From contig NZ_BACI01000033.1 in NCBI RefSeq assembly GCF_000225505.1, positions 1 through 64,000 of the forward strand: a stretch of DNA of 64,000 nt. The letters run 5' to 3'. Below the pieces are notes generated by a model. It was not told where the DNA came from and did not search any database. It saw only the letters and a program-made list of their open reading frames with translations. This DNA is from Gordonia alkanivorans NBRC 16433. Its GTDB lineage: Bacteria; Actinomycetota; Actinomycetes; Mycobacteriales; Mycobacteriaceae. Position numbers and translations under genes: made by a program. Of this stretch, positions 42,138 to 49,334 are shown piece by piece; position 1 is the stretch's first letter, and the number at the start of each line of letters is the position of its first letter.

Positions 42138-42977
42138 ATGACACCGAAAGAGCACAGTTTCCGCGGACCGCACGGCCAGACCATCGTCTACGACGTGCAC
42201 CGGCCCGAGGGCGATCCGCGCGGCGTCGTGGTGATCGCCCACGGACTCGCCGAACACGGTCGACGGTACGGTCACGTCGCCAAGCGCCTCGTGGCCGCGG
42301 GTTATCTGGTGGCGATTCCCGACCACATCGGTCACGGACGGTCCGGCGGCAAGCGGATGCGCCTGCGCCGTTTCGGCGAGTTCACCGGCGACCTCGACAC
42401 CGTCATCGCCCACGTCTCCGACGACGCTCTCCCGACGTTCCTCATCGGCCACAGCATGGGCGGCTGTATCGCGCTCGACTACGCACTCGACCATCAGGAG
42501 AAGCTCGACGGTCTCATCCTGTCGGGTGCCGCGGTGCTGCCGGGGAACGACCTGTCTCCGCTCGCGGTCAAGGTCGCGCCGGTCCTCGGGCGGATCGCAC
42601 CGGGACTGCCGACCACCGCGCTGAGTTCGTCGAGCATCTCCCGCGATCCGGCCGTCGTCGCGGCCTACGACGCCGATCCGCTCGTCTCGCGCGGAAAGAT
42701 CCCGGCCGGGCTGGGCGGGGCGATGATCGCCACGATGCAGTCGTTCCCCGCGCGACTGCCGTCACTGCAGCTGCCGGTGCTCGTGATGCACGGCGGCGCC
42801 GACGCCCTCACCGATCCCAAGGGCAGCGAACTCGTCGAACGGCTCGCGGGTTCGGAGGACAAGACGCTGGTCATCTACGACGACCTGTTCCACGAGATCT
42901 TCAACGAACCCGAGCAGGACGTGGTCCTCGACGAGGTCGTGAGCTGGTTGGAGCGGCACTCGCCCGCTGCGTCGTAG
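42138..42977 (+). CDS. Monoacylglycerol-lipase-type alpha/beta-hydrolase
   Basis: A 279-residue serine hydrolase. IAHGLAEHGRRYGHVAKRL is the monoacylglycerol-lipase oxyanion region, GHSMGG (about 110-115) contains the nucleophile, MHGGADALTDP the aspartate, and DDLFHEIFNE the histidine. It matches mycobacterial monoacylglycerol lipase (Rv0183 type), which releases fatty acid from monoglycerides at the cell surface or in the cytosol; no signal peptide is seen. GAGAGCAGGG precedes the ATG. It lies 50 bp after the coiled-coil gene, probably one transcript. Confidence 0.88.
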   Translation: MTPKEHSFRGPHGQTIVYDVHRPEGDPRGVVVIAHGLAEHGRRYGHVAKRLVAAGYLVAIPDHIGHGRSGGKRMRLRRFGEFTGDLDTVIAHVSDDALPTFLIGHSMGGCIALDYALDHQEKLDGLILSGAAVLPGNDLSPLAVKVAPVLGRIAPGLPTTALSSSSISRDPAVVAAYDADPLVSRGKIPAGLGGAMIATMQSFPARLPSLQLPVLVMHGGADALTDPKGSELVERLAGSEDKTLVIYDDLFHEIFNEPEQDVVLDEVVSWLERHSPAAS

Positions 42978-42989
42978 AGCTTCCACCGG

Positions 42990-43433
42990 TCAGGTCAGGC
43001 GGACGACGACGCCGGCGAGAAGCACCAGCACGCCGCCGATCTCACCCACGATCAGCGCGAGCATGAACAGATACGTCCCCGGCATCGGCTTCTCGAACTG
43101 ATTCGTGGTGTCGCGCAGAGCGCCGCGGATGCAGTACGCGGCGATCGCGGCGACGAAGAACACGATCGGCACCGCGGCGGCCACGAGGTTGACCACCACT
43201 CCGAACGCGCTCAGCTCAACGAGTGCGGCGAGGACGAGGGTCGCGAACGAATACATCAGCGCCGCACGATGAGCGATGTCGACGTAGATGTGCGCGGCGT
43301 GCTCGGGCGACGTGCGGATTCCGTGGTACTTCCACACGCCCAGCGCCAGACCCCAGACCAGGATCAGCCCGGACGCGATCACCACGGCGATGGTGTCGGT
43401 GCCGACGAGGTCGGCGAGATCGGAGGAGTTCAC
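42990..43433 (-). CDS. Four-helix membrane protein, hypothetical
   Basis: A 147-residue protein with four predicted transmembrane segments (about 15-33, 57-75, 80-100 and 122-145). No family recognised. Two conserved-looking features are the HxxHRA-like cluster between helices 1 and 2 (EHAAHIYVDIAHRAALM) and a short charged loop before helix 4. Function unknown. Confidence 0.65.
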   Translation of the reverse strand: MNSSDLADLVGTDTIAVVIASGLILVWGLALGVWKYHGIRTSPEHAAHIYVDIAHRAALMYSFATLVLAALVELSAFGVVVNLVAAAVPIVFFVAAIAAYCIRGALRDTTNQFEKPMPGTYLFMLALIVGEIGGVLVLLAGVVVRLT

Positions 43434-43485
43434 CTCGTAAACCTAACCGCTGCGGTCGGTATCGACGCGGACTGACAGATGAGTC

Positions 43486-43534
43486 AGCAATAGGTATCGC
43501 TCAGCGATACCTATTGCTAGCGATACCTATTGCT
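43486..43534. repeat. Three copies of a 16-bp unit: one inverted, two tandem
   Basis: AGCAATAGGTATCGCT (43486-43501), then after one base its reverse complement twice in direct succession (43503-43518 and 43519-43534). The first copy can pair with either of the others. It lies 22 bp beyond the stop of the mycolyltransferase-like gene and may serve as its terminator. Confidence 0.8.
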
Positions 43535-43555
43535 GATTCTCTTGCCGGAGCAGGC

Positions 43556-45058
43556 TTACCGAACCTGCGTGGTGGTGGTCGTCGTCGACGATGCGGGCTG
43601 CTCCGAGACCGGCGGCGCCGACGGTGCGAGCTGCGGTCCGGAGGGGCCCGTCGTGGCGGCGGATTCCTCTGCAGGGGCGGCGGATTCGGCCGCTGCCGAC
43701 TCGGGTGCAGCGGGCACGGAGGCCGACACGTCATCGCTCGACGGCGCAGCAGACTCCGATGCCTCGGACGGGGCAGCCGATTCCGACGACGACGGGGTCT
43801 CCGACGACGCGGAGGCGGCGTCGGTCGATTCCATGGCGGCCAGGATCGAGGCGTCGAGGGCGGGGGAGGCCGCGGCGGCCTGCTTCACGGCCATGGTGAC
43901 CTTCGCGGGTGCCTCGGGATCGGGGCTGCCCGACGCCGACACGACCGTCGTCTTCGCGGTGACCGGCGGGTTGTTGCGCAGCGCCTCGAGGACGTGACCC
44001 TTTCCGTCGCCGAGAGCACGACCCCAGTTCTCCCAGGTGTGGCCGCCGTAGTTGGGCAGCGAGATCACCGACGCGCCGGACTGCTTGGCCTGCAGCTGCA
44101 TCAGCACGGTCGACACCGCCGACAGGATCTCCAGCGCGATCGCCGAGATCTGATCCTGCGGGGCGAGCTTCGCCAGCTCGGACGGGGTGAGGAAACCGTT
44201 GCCCGACGAGATGACCAGCACCTGACCGTTCTCCGCGAGCTTGCCGACGTTCTTCGACGGGTCGTTGTCGGTCCAGCGGGTGCCGCCCGGCTTGCCCCAC
44301 ATGTTGACGATGCCGCTGACGTAGTTCGACACCAGGCTCTGCGTCGCGAAGACGCCGAGGGCGCCGATCGGGTTGTCGGTCTGGTAGTAACCCGACATCG
44401 CCTGGACGACCTTGAACTGCTCGGGGTGCCGCTCGGCGAGCGTCACCGCGGGGCCGCCCGACATCGACAATCCGACGATCGCGTTGTTGTTGCGGGCGAC
44501 GCCGAATTGCTCCTCCAGGTACGCGGGGAGCTCGGAGGTCAGGAAGGTCTCCTGCTTGATGATGGTGTTGTTGCTGCCTGCGCCACCGTCCCCGTCGGTG
44601 TAGAACGACGACGCGCCGCCGACCGGCATGACCAGCGTTGTGTCGGCCTTGGCGTCGTAGACACGGGCGGCCTGGACGTCGGTGGTCCACGCCGAGCGGG
44701 TCTCGCTGGCGCGCATGCCGTCGAGCAGGTAGACGCCGCTGTCGCTGCCGCTGGAGGCGCGGATCTGGACGATCACGTGACGTTGCTGGGATTCCGACCA
44801 CACCTTGCAGTTCTGCACGAAATATCCGGAGGAGTCCCAGGTGCAGCCCGGGCGCAACTTCTCCGGATGCCCGCGCAGGGCGCTGGCGGTGTTCGACGAG
44901 TCGAACAGCGTGCTCGCCCCGAACAGGCCGAGCGTGAGGATGGCGACGACCGAGATACCGGTCAACACCCGCCGGCGCGGCGAGAGACGACGGGGCTTCG
45001 GGCTGGGGGCCTCGGAACCGGGGGCCTCGGAAGGGCTGGCCTGGGATGAGTGCGACAT
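43556..45058 (-). CDS. Mycolyltransferase-like secreted esterase (antigen 85 family)
   Basis: A 500-residue exported alpha/beta-hydrolase of the antigen-85/Fbp esterase family. Domains in order: short Pro/Ser N-terminus, one hydrophobic segment (about 27-47, signal or anchor), hydrolase domain with the nucleophile in IVGLSMSGG and the catalytic histidine in NYGGHTWENWG. The last ~125 residues are a low-complexity Ala/Ser/Glu tail ending in a Thr run. Fbp enzymes transfer mycoloyl groups to trehalose or arabinogalactan; relatives without the canonical substrate residues may be simple esterases. ATG 45058 is chosen for its GGAG. Confidence 0.82.
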   Translation of the reverse strand: MSHSSQASPSEAPGSEAPSPKPRRLSPRRRVLTGISVVAILTLGLFGASTLFDSSNTASALRGHPEKLRPGCTWDSSGYFVQNCKVWSESQQRHVIVQIRASSGSDSGVYLLDGMRASETRSAWTTDVQAARVYDAKADTTLVMPVGGASSFYTDGDGGAGSNNTIIKQETFLTSELPAYLEEQFGVARNNNAIVGLSMSGGPAVTLAERHPEQFKVVQAMSGYYQTDNPIGALGVFATQSLVSNYVSGIVNMWGKPGGTRWTDNDPSKNVGKLAENGQVLVISSGNGFLTPSELAKLAPQDQISAIALEILSAVSTVLMQLQAKQSGASVISLPNYGGHTWENWGRALGDGKGHVLEALRNNPPVTAKTTVVSASGSPDPEAPAKVTMAVKQAAAASPALDASILAAMESTDAASASSETPSSSESAAPSEASESAAPSSDDVSASVPAAPESAAAESAAPAEESAATTGPSGPQLAPSAPPVSEQPASSTTTTTTQVR

Positions 45059-45131
45059 AGAGCTCCTGACATACGTGGCCACCCGAAGATCGCGTCGGTG
45101 CCGATGTCAAGAATGTCGTTCGACGACCCGA

Positions 45132-45146
45132 CCGGCGTTACGCCGG
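45132..45146 (-). terminator. Small hairpin after the alpha/beta-hydrolase gene
   Basis: CCGGCG (45132-45137) and CGCCGG (45141-45146) around TTA, 6 bp past the minus-strand stop at 45153. Short stem, no T-run. Confidence 0.4.
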
Positions 45147-45152
45147 CTCTGT

Positions 45153-45956
45153 TCAGCCTGCTGCCTTCGCTGTTCGGATGGCGACCTCGGCCGTCTGCTC
45201 GGGGCGTTCCCACCAGAACATGTGCCCGACGCCGGCCCACCTTTCGAGGGAGGCGTCGGGGATGGCCGCGGCGAGCCGTTCGCCCTCGGCGACGCCGATG
45301 ACGTCGTCGACGTCGCCGTGGATGACGGTCGTGGGGACGTCGATGGCGGCCAGCCGATCGCGGGTGTCGTGGCCCGCACAGGCCGCTGCCTGGGCAGCGA
45401 CCACCGCCGACGGCACCTTGCGCAGTGTGGAGAACTTCGTGAACTTCTCGAATGCGCCGTCATCGGAACAGAATCCGGGGGACAGGTTGACCTCGAACGC
45501 GGTGCGGGCGACGCGCGCGGCGTCGCGGGAGGCGATGGCCTCGACCAGGCGCAGCGCGCCTGAGGTGCCGATCGCGCCCGGACCGCCCGCGGTGGTGCAG
45601 CCGAGGACCAGGCTGCGCACACGGTCGGCGTGGCCGAGGGTCAGCTCTTGGGCGATCATGCCGCCCATCGACGTGCCCAGGACGTGCGCGGTGTCCCAGC
45701 CGAGGCCGTCGAGGACACCACGCGCGTCGTCGGCGAGGTCGGCGATGGTGAACGAACCCTCCGCGCGGCTGCTCCCGCCGATGCCGCGATGGTCGTAGAC
45801 GGCGACCTGGAAATGCGGGGTCAGTCGGTCGAGGAGTTCGGCGGTCCACATCTCCCGGTGTGCGGACATGCCCGCGATGAGCAGAAGCGGCTCGCCGGTG
45901 CCGGTCACCTCGACGTCGAGGACGGTGGTCGAGTCGGGGTGGGTGGGGATCAGCAT
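45153..45956 (-). CDS. Alpha/beta-hydrolase
   Basis: A 267-residue soluble serine hydrolase. LLIAGMSAHREMW is the oxyanion region, GTSMGGM (about 94-100) the nucleophile elbow, VIHGDVDDVI the acid and WAGVGHMFWWE the histidine. Overall it resembles beta-ketoadipate enol-lactonase/esterase-type proteins; substrate not predictable. Divergent from benE, but no shared operator was noted. Confidence 0.85.
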   Translation of the reverse strand: MLIPTHPDSTTVLDVEVTGTGEPLLLIAGMSAHREMWTAELLDRLTPHFQVAVYDHRGIGGSSRAEGSFTIADLADDARGVLDGLGWDTAHVLGTSMGGMIAQELTLGHADRVRSLVLGCTTAGGPGAIGTSGALRLVEAIASRDAARVARTAFEVNLSPGFCSDDGAFEKFTKFSTLRKVPSAVVAAQAAACAGHDTRDRLAAIDVPTTVIHGDVDDVIGVAEGERLAAAIPDASLERWAGVGHMFWWERPEQTAEVAIRTAKAAG

Positions 45957-46074
45957 GAAGGCCGATCGTACTCACGGCGCCTGCGACGCGTGGGCGTCGT
46001 GCGATAAACACACGCGATCAATCCCGGGAATCTGTGTCCTTGTCCTCGCCGGATACGGAGCTAGCCTCGCCCAC

Positions 46075-47310
46075 ATGTACGCAACCGGCTTCGAGCGGCC
46101 CACCGGTACCCGGCCGAGCCCGTCGTCGATGCTGCGCGATGCAGGCGGGACCTACCTGGCGAACGGCCTGATCGGACTGATCTTTGCCGCGTCGGGACCG
46201 GTGGCGGTGATCCTCGCGGCGGGTGCGGCGGGCGATCTCACCACAGCGCAGCTGTCGTCGTGGATCTTCGGGGTCTTCGTGCTCAACGGCATCCTGACGG
46301 TGGTTGCCAGCTGGGTGTATCAGATGCCGCTGGGGTTCGCGTGGACGATCCCCGGCACGGTGCTCGTCGGTTCGGCTTCGGCGCACCTGAGGTGGGCAGA
46401 GGTCGTCGGTGCGTTTCTCCTGACCGGCCTGCTGATCGTCCTGGTGGGTCTGACCGGGCGTGTGCGACAGGCGATGTCGGCGATACCGATGCCCATCGTG
46501 ATGGGCATGGTCGCCGGAGTGTTCCTGCAGTTCGGCCTCGACGTCGTGGGCGCGGTCGGGACCGACCCCTGGGTCGCGGTACCGATCGTGGTGGCCTTCT
46601 TCGCGCTCCAGTGCCATCAGACGGTGAGCCGGCGGGTCCCGCCGATCATCGGCGCGTTCGTGGTGGGTGCCATCGCGGTCGTCGCGACCGGGTCCTTTCA
46701 CATCGACACCCCGGCGTCGTCGATCGTGGCGGTGCCGGTCTTCACGGTCCCGGAGTTCACCGTCCGGGCAGCGATGGAACTGGTGGTGCCGCTCGCCATC
46801 ACCGTGATCGTCGTACAGAACGGACAAGGGGTCGCGGTGCTGCGCGGCGCCGGACACCGTCCGCCGGTCAACGTGATCACCGTGGCGAGCGGGTTGTGGT
46901 CGGCACTCGCGGCGTCTGTCGGGGCCATCTCGTCGTGCCTGACCGGCCCCACCAATGCCTTGCTGGTGGCGGGCGGCCGTCGCGACCGTCAGTACATCGC
47001 GGCACTGACCTTCGGTGTTCTCGCGATCGTGATCGGTGTGTTCGCGCCGGTGTTCGTCACGCTCATGCAGGCGATGCCGGCCGCGTTCATCGCGACGGTT
47101 GGCGGTCTGGCGCTCCTCGGTGCGCTGCAGGGAGCGTTCCGCGGGGCATTCGGCTCTCGGTTCACGATGGGCGCGCTGTTGACCTTCCTGGTCTCGGTGT
47201 CGGACCTGACGGTCCTGAACATCGGTTCGGCCTTCTGGGGGCTCGTCGCCGGGATGGCGGTGTCCTGGGTCGTGGAGCGCAACGACTTCCGCGCCGAGGA
47301 CCCGGTCTGA
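46075..47310 (+). CDS. BenE-family benzoate/proton symporter
   Basis: A 411-residue integral membrane protein with about 12 hydrophobic segments, of the BenE family. Landmarks are the early FAASGPVAVILAAGAAGDLTTAQLSSWIF, VSRRVPPIIGAF mid-protein and the helix IVVQNGQGVAVLR-AGHRPPVN. BenE members import benzoate with H+; no benzoate-degradation genes are adjacent, so the substrate could be another aromatic acid. The frame stays open upstream of the chosen ATG without homology character. Confidence 0.88.
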   Translation: MYATGFERPTGTRPSPSSMLRDAGGTYLANGLIGLIFAASGPVAVILAAGAAGDLTTAQLSSWIFGVFVLNGILTVVASWVYQMPLGFAWTIPGTVLVGSASAHLRWAEVVGAFLLTGLLIVLVGLTGRVRQAMSAIPMPIVMGMVAGVFLQFGLDVVGAVGTDPWVAVPIVVAFFALQCHQTVSRRVPPIIGAFVVGAIAVVATGSFHIDTPASSIVAVPVFTVPEFTVRAAMELVVPLAITVIVVQNGQGVAVLRGAGHRPPVNVITVASGLWSALAASVGAISSCLTGPTNALLVAGGRRDRQYIAALTFGVLAIVIGVFAPVFVTLMQAMPAAFIATVGGLALLGALQGAFRGAFGSRFTMGALLTFLVSVSDLTVLNIGSAFWGLVAGMAVSWVVERNDFRAEDPV

Positions 47311-47342
47311 GCACCGACGGACGCGGCACCGACAGACGGAAA

Positions 47343-47372
47343 CCGGCGGGCACATGTGGATGTGCCCGCCGG
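47343..47372. terminator. Bidirectional terminator between benE and aldehyde dehydrogenase
   Basis: A 13-bp perfect stem (47343-47355 with 47360-47372, arm CCGGCGGGCACAT) and GTGG loop, between convergent stops at 47310 and 47393. Confidence 0.85.
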
Positions 47373-47392
47373 ACCTGAGAGAGGATGTGGCG

Positions 47393-48817
47393 TCAGGCGC
47401 CGTAGCCGAGTAGCGACTTGACCTCGAGGAACTCGTCGAAGGCGTAGTCGCCCCATTCGCGGCCGTTGCCACTCTTCTTGTAGCCACCGAATGGTGCGAC
47501 CGGGTCGACCGTGGCACCGTTGAGACCGATCGAACCCGCGCGGATGCGCGAACCGATGCGGCGGACCTCGTCGATGTCCTTGCCGGAGACGTAACCGGCG
47601 AGGCCGTATTCGGTGTCGTTGCCGATCTTGATCGCCTCGTCGATCGAGTCGTAGGCGATGACGACGAGGACCGGACCGAAGACCTCGGTGCGGGCGATCT
47701 CCATGTCGTTGGTGACGTTGGTGAACACCGTCGGCTTCACGTAGTAGCCGGTCTCGAGACCTTCCGGGCGTCCCGCGCCGCCGATGACCGGGGTGGCGCC
47801 GTCGGCGATCGCACGCTCGATGAGGCCCTGGATCTTCTCGAACTGTGCCTCGGAGACCACCGGGCCGAGCTGCACATCGGTCGTCGGATCGCCGACGGTG
47901 ATGTTCGGCTCGACCGACTTGGCGATCTCGGCGACCTCGTCGAGACGGGAGGACGGCACGAGCATGCGGCTCGGGGCGTTGCACGACTGGCCGGAGTTCA
48001 TCATCATCGCCGCGATGCCGCCGGCGACGTTCTTCGCGAAGTCCTCGTCGTCGAGGATGATGTTCGGGCTCTTGCCGCCGAGCTCCTGGGCGACGCGCTT
48101 GACCGACGGGGCCGCGGTCTTGGCTACCTCGATGCCCGCACGGGTGGACCCGGTGAACGAGATCATGTCGATGTCGGGGTGGGCGGCCAGCGCGGCGCCG
48201 ACGCCCGGTCCGTCACCGTTGACGAGGTTGAACACACCGGCGGGAACGCCTGCGGCGTCGAAGATCTCGGCCACGATGGCGGCAGAGAACGGTGCCACCT
48301 CGGAGGGCTTGAGCACCATGGTGCAGCCGGTGGCCAGGGCCGGGGCGACCTTGCACATGACCTGGTTCAGCGGCCAGTTCCACGGCGTGATGAAACCGCA
48401 GACGCCGATCGGCTCCTTGACGATGCGGTGTCCGCCGCGGTCCTCGCTGAAGGAGAAGCCGGGTAGCTGGGCGGCGGCGGTCATCAGGTGGCCGAGGCCG
48501 ATCGGAACCTGCGCGGCGTTGGTGAGGCCGACGGGGGAGCCCATCTCCTCGGTGACCGCGGCGGCGAGATCGCCCATGCGGTTCTGGTACTCGGCGATGA
48601 TCCGGTTGATGACCTCGAGTCGCTCCTCGACGGTGGTCTGGCCCCAGGTCTCGAAGGCGCGACGGGCGGCTTCCACGGCGGCGTCGACATCGGCAGCGCT
48701 TCCGATCGCGACCTGGCCGGCGGCCTTCTCCGTGGCCGGGTTGATCACGTCGATGACGTTGAGCTCGGCGGGTTCCACCCACCGGCCGTCGATGTAGAAC
48801 TTGGTGATGTCCGGCAT
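47393..48817 (-). CDS. NAD(P)-dependent aldehyde dehydrogenase
   Basis: A 474-residue aldehyde dehydrogenase. PWNWPLNQ and LKPSEVAPFSA bind cofactor, ELGGKSPNII holds the general-base Glu, and NSGQSCNAPSRM holds the catalytic Cys. Substrate range is not predictable; it most resembles broad aldehyde or betaine-aldehyde types. GGAGG lies 7 bp before the ATG at 48817. Divergent from a quinol-monooxygenase-like gene, with several inverted repeats in the shared upstream region. Confidence 0.9.
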   Translation of the reverse strand: MPDITKFYIDGRWVEPAELNVIDVINPATEKAAGQVAIGSAADVDAAVEAARRAFETWGQTTVEERLEVINRIIAEYQNRMGDLAAAVTEEMGSPVGLTNAAQVPIGLGHLMTAAAQLPGFSFSEDRGGHRIVKEPIGVCGFITPWNWPLNQVMCKVAPALATGCTMVLKPSEVAPFSAAIVAEIFDAAGVPAGVFNLVNGDGPGVGAALAAHPDIDMISFTGSTRAGIEVAKTAAPSVKRVAQELGGKSPNIILDDEDFAKNVAGGIAAMMMNSGQSCNAPSRMLVPSSRLDEVAEIAKSVEPNITVGDPTTDVQLGPVVSEAQFEKIQGLIERAIADGATPVIGGAGRPEGLETGYYVKPTVFTNVTNDMEIARTEVFGPVLVVIAYDSIDEAIKIGNDTEYGLAGYVSGKDIDEVRRIGSRIRAGSIGLNGATVDPVAPFGGYKKSGNGREWGDYAFDEFLEVKSLLGYGA

Positions 48818-48930
48818 ATCGCCTCCGTTGTCGCACTGATGTGAGGACATTTGTTGTCGATTTCACACTCTATGCCTTGAGGCGGCGGAGGTCTCGCGAT
48901 TCCGGTAGCCGGAAGAGGTCGACGGGTGGG

Positions 48931-48980
48931 ACATTTTGGGACAGCCGTCCCAGTCGCATTTTGCGACAGTTCGTCCCGAG
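48931..48980. promoter_or_regulatory. Cluster of related inverted repeats
   Basis: TGGGAC-N4-GTCCCA (48937-48952) adjoins GTCGCATTTTGCGAC (48953-48967). The segment CATTTTG(G/C)GACAG occurs twice, 26 bp apart (48932 and 48958), and further GGGAC/GTCCC half-sites flank it. It lies 35 bp upstream of the gene at 49002 and 114 bp upstream of the aldehyde dehydrogenase, so it could bind a regulator of either. Confidence 0.5.
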
Positions 48981-49001
48981 GTCGGGGACTAAGGTCGAGG
49001 C

Positions 49002-49322
49002 ATGATTCTCATCGTCGTGAAATGGCCCATCAAGCCCGAGTATGCGGACGAATGGCCGGAGCTGTCGCGCGAGTTCACCGAGGCGACGCGCGCCGAACCG
49101 GGCAACAAGTGGTTCGACTGGTCGCGTTCGCTGGACGACCCGCACACCTACGTGCTGGTCGAGGCATTCGACGACGACGCGGCCGAGGCGCATGTGACCT
49201 CGCCGCACTTCAAGCAGGCGCAGCAGGAGCTGCCCAAGTACCTGCAGCGGACCCCGGACGTCATCAACACCACCATTGACGGGGACGAGTGGTCGAAACT
49301 GGGCGAGTTCGAGGTCGCCTGA
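49002..49322 (+). CDS. Antibiotic-biosynthesis-monooxygenase-domain protein (YgiN-like)
   Basis: A 106-residue ferredoxin-like-fold protein of the ABM family. The pattern VVKWPIKPEYADEW...FTEATRAEPGNKWFDWSRSLDDPHTYVLVEAF..AHVTSPHFKQ is typical of YgiN-type proteins, some of which oxidise quinols without a cofactor. Divergent from an aldehyde dehydrogenase, which suggests detoxification or use of an oxidised organic compound. Function unproven. Confidence 0.85.
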   Translation: MILIVVKWPIKPEYADEWPELSREFTEATRAEPGNKWFDWSRSLDDPHTYVLVEAFDDDAAEAHVTSPHFKQAQQELPKYLQRTPDVINTTIDGDEWSKLGEFEVA

Positions 49323-49334
49323 CCGACGCCGCCG

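Noticed and set aside
43486-43534. Possible CRISPR remnant from repeated 16-mers
   Set aside because: Copies are adjacent without spacers and one is inverted; no cas genes in the window.
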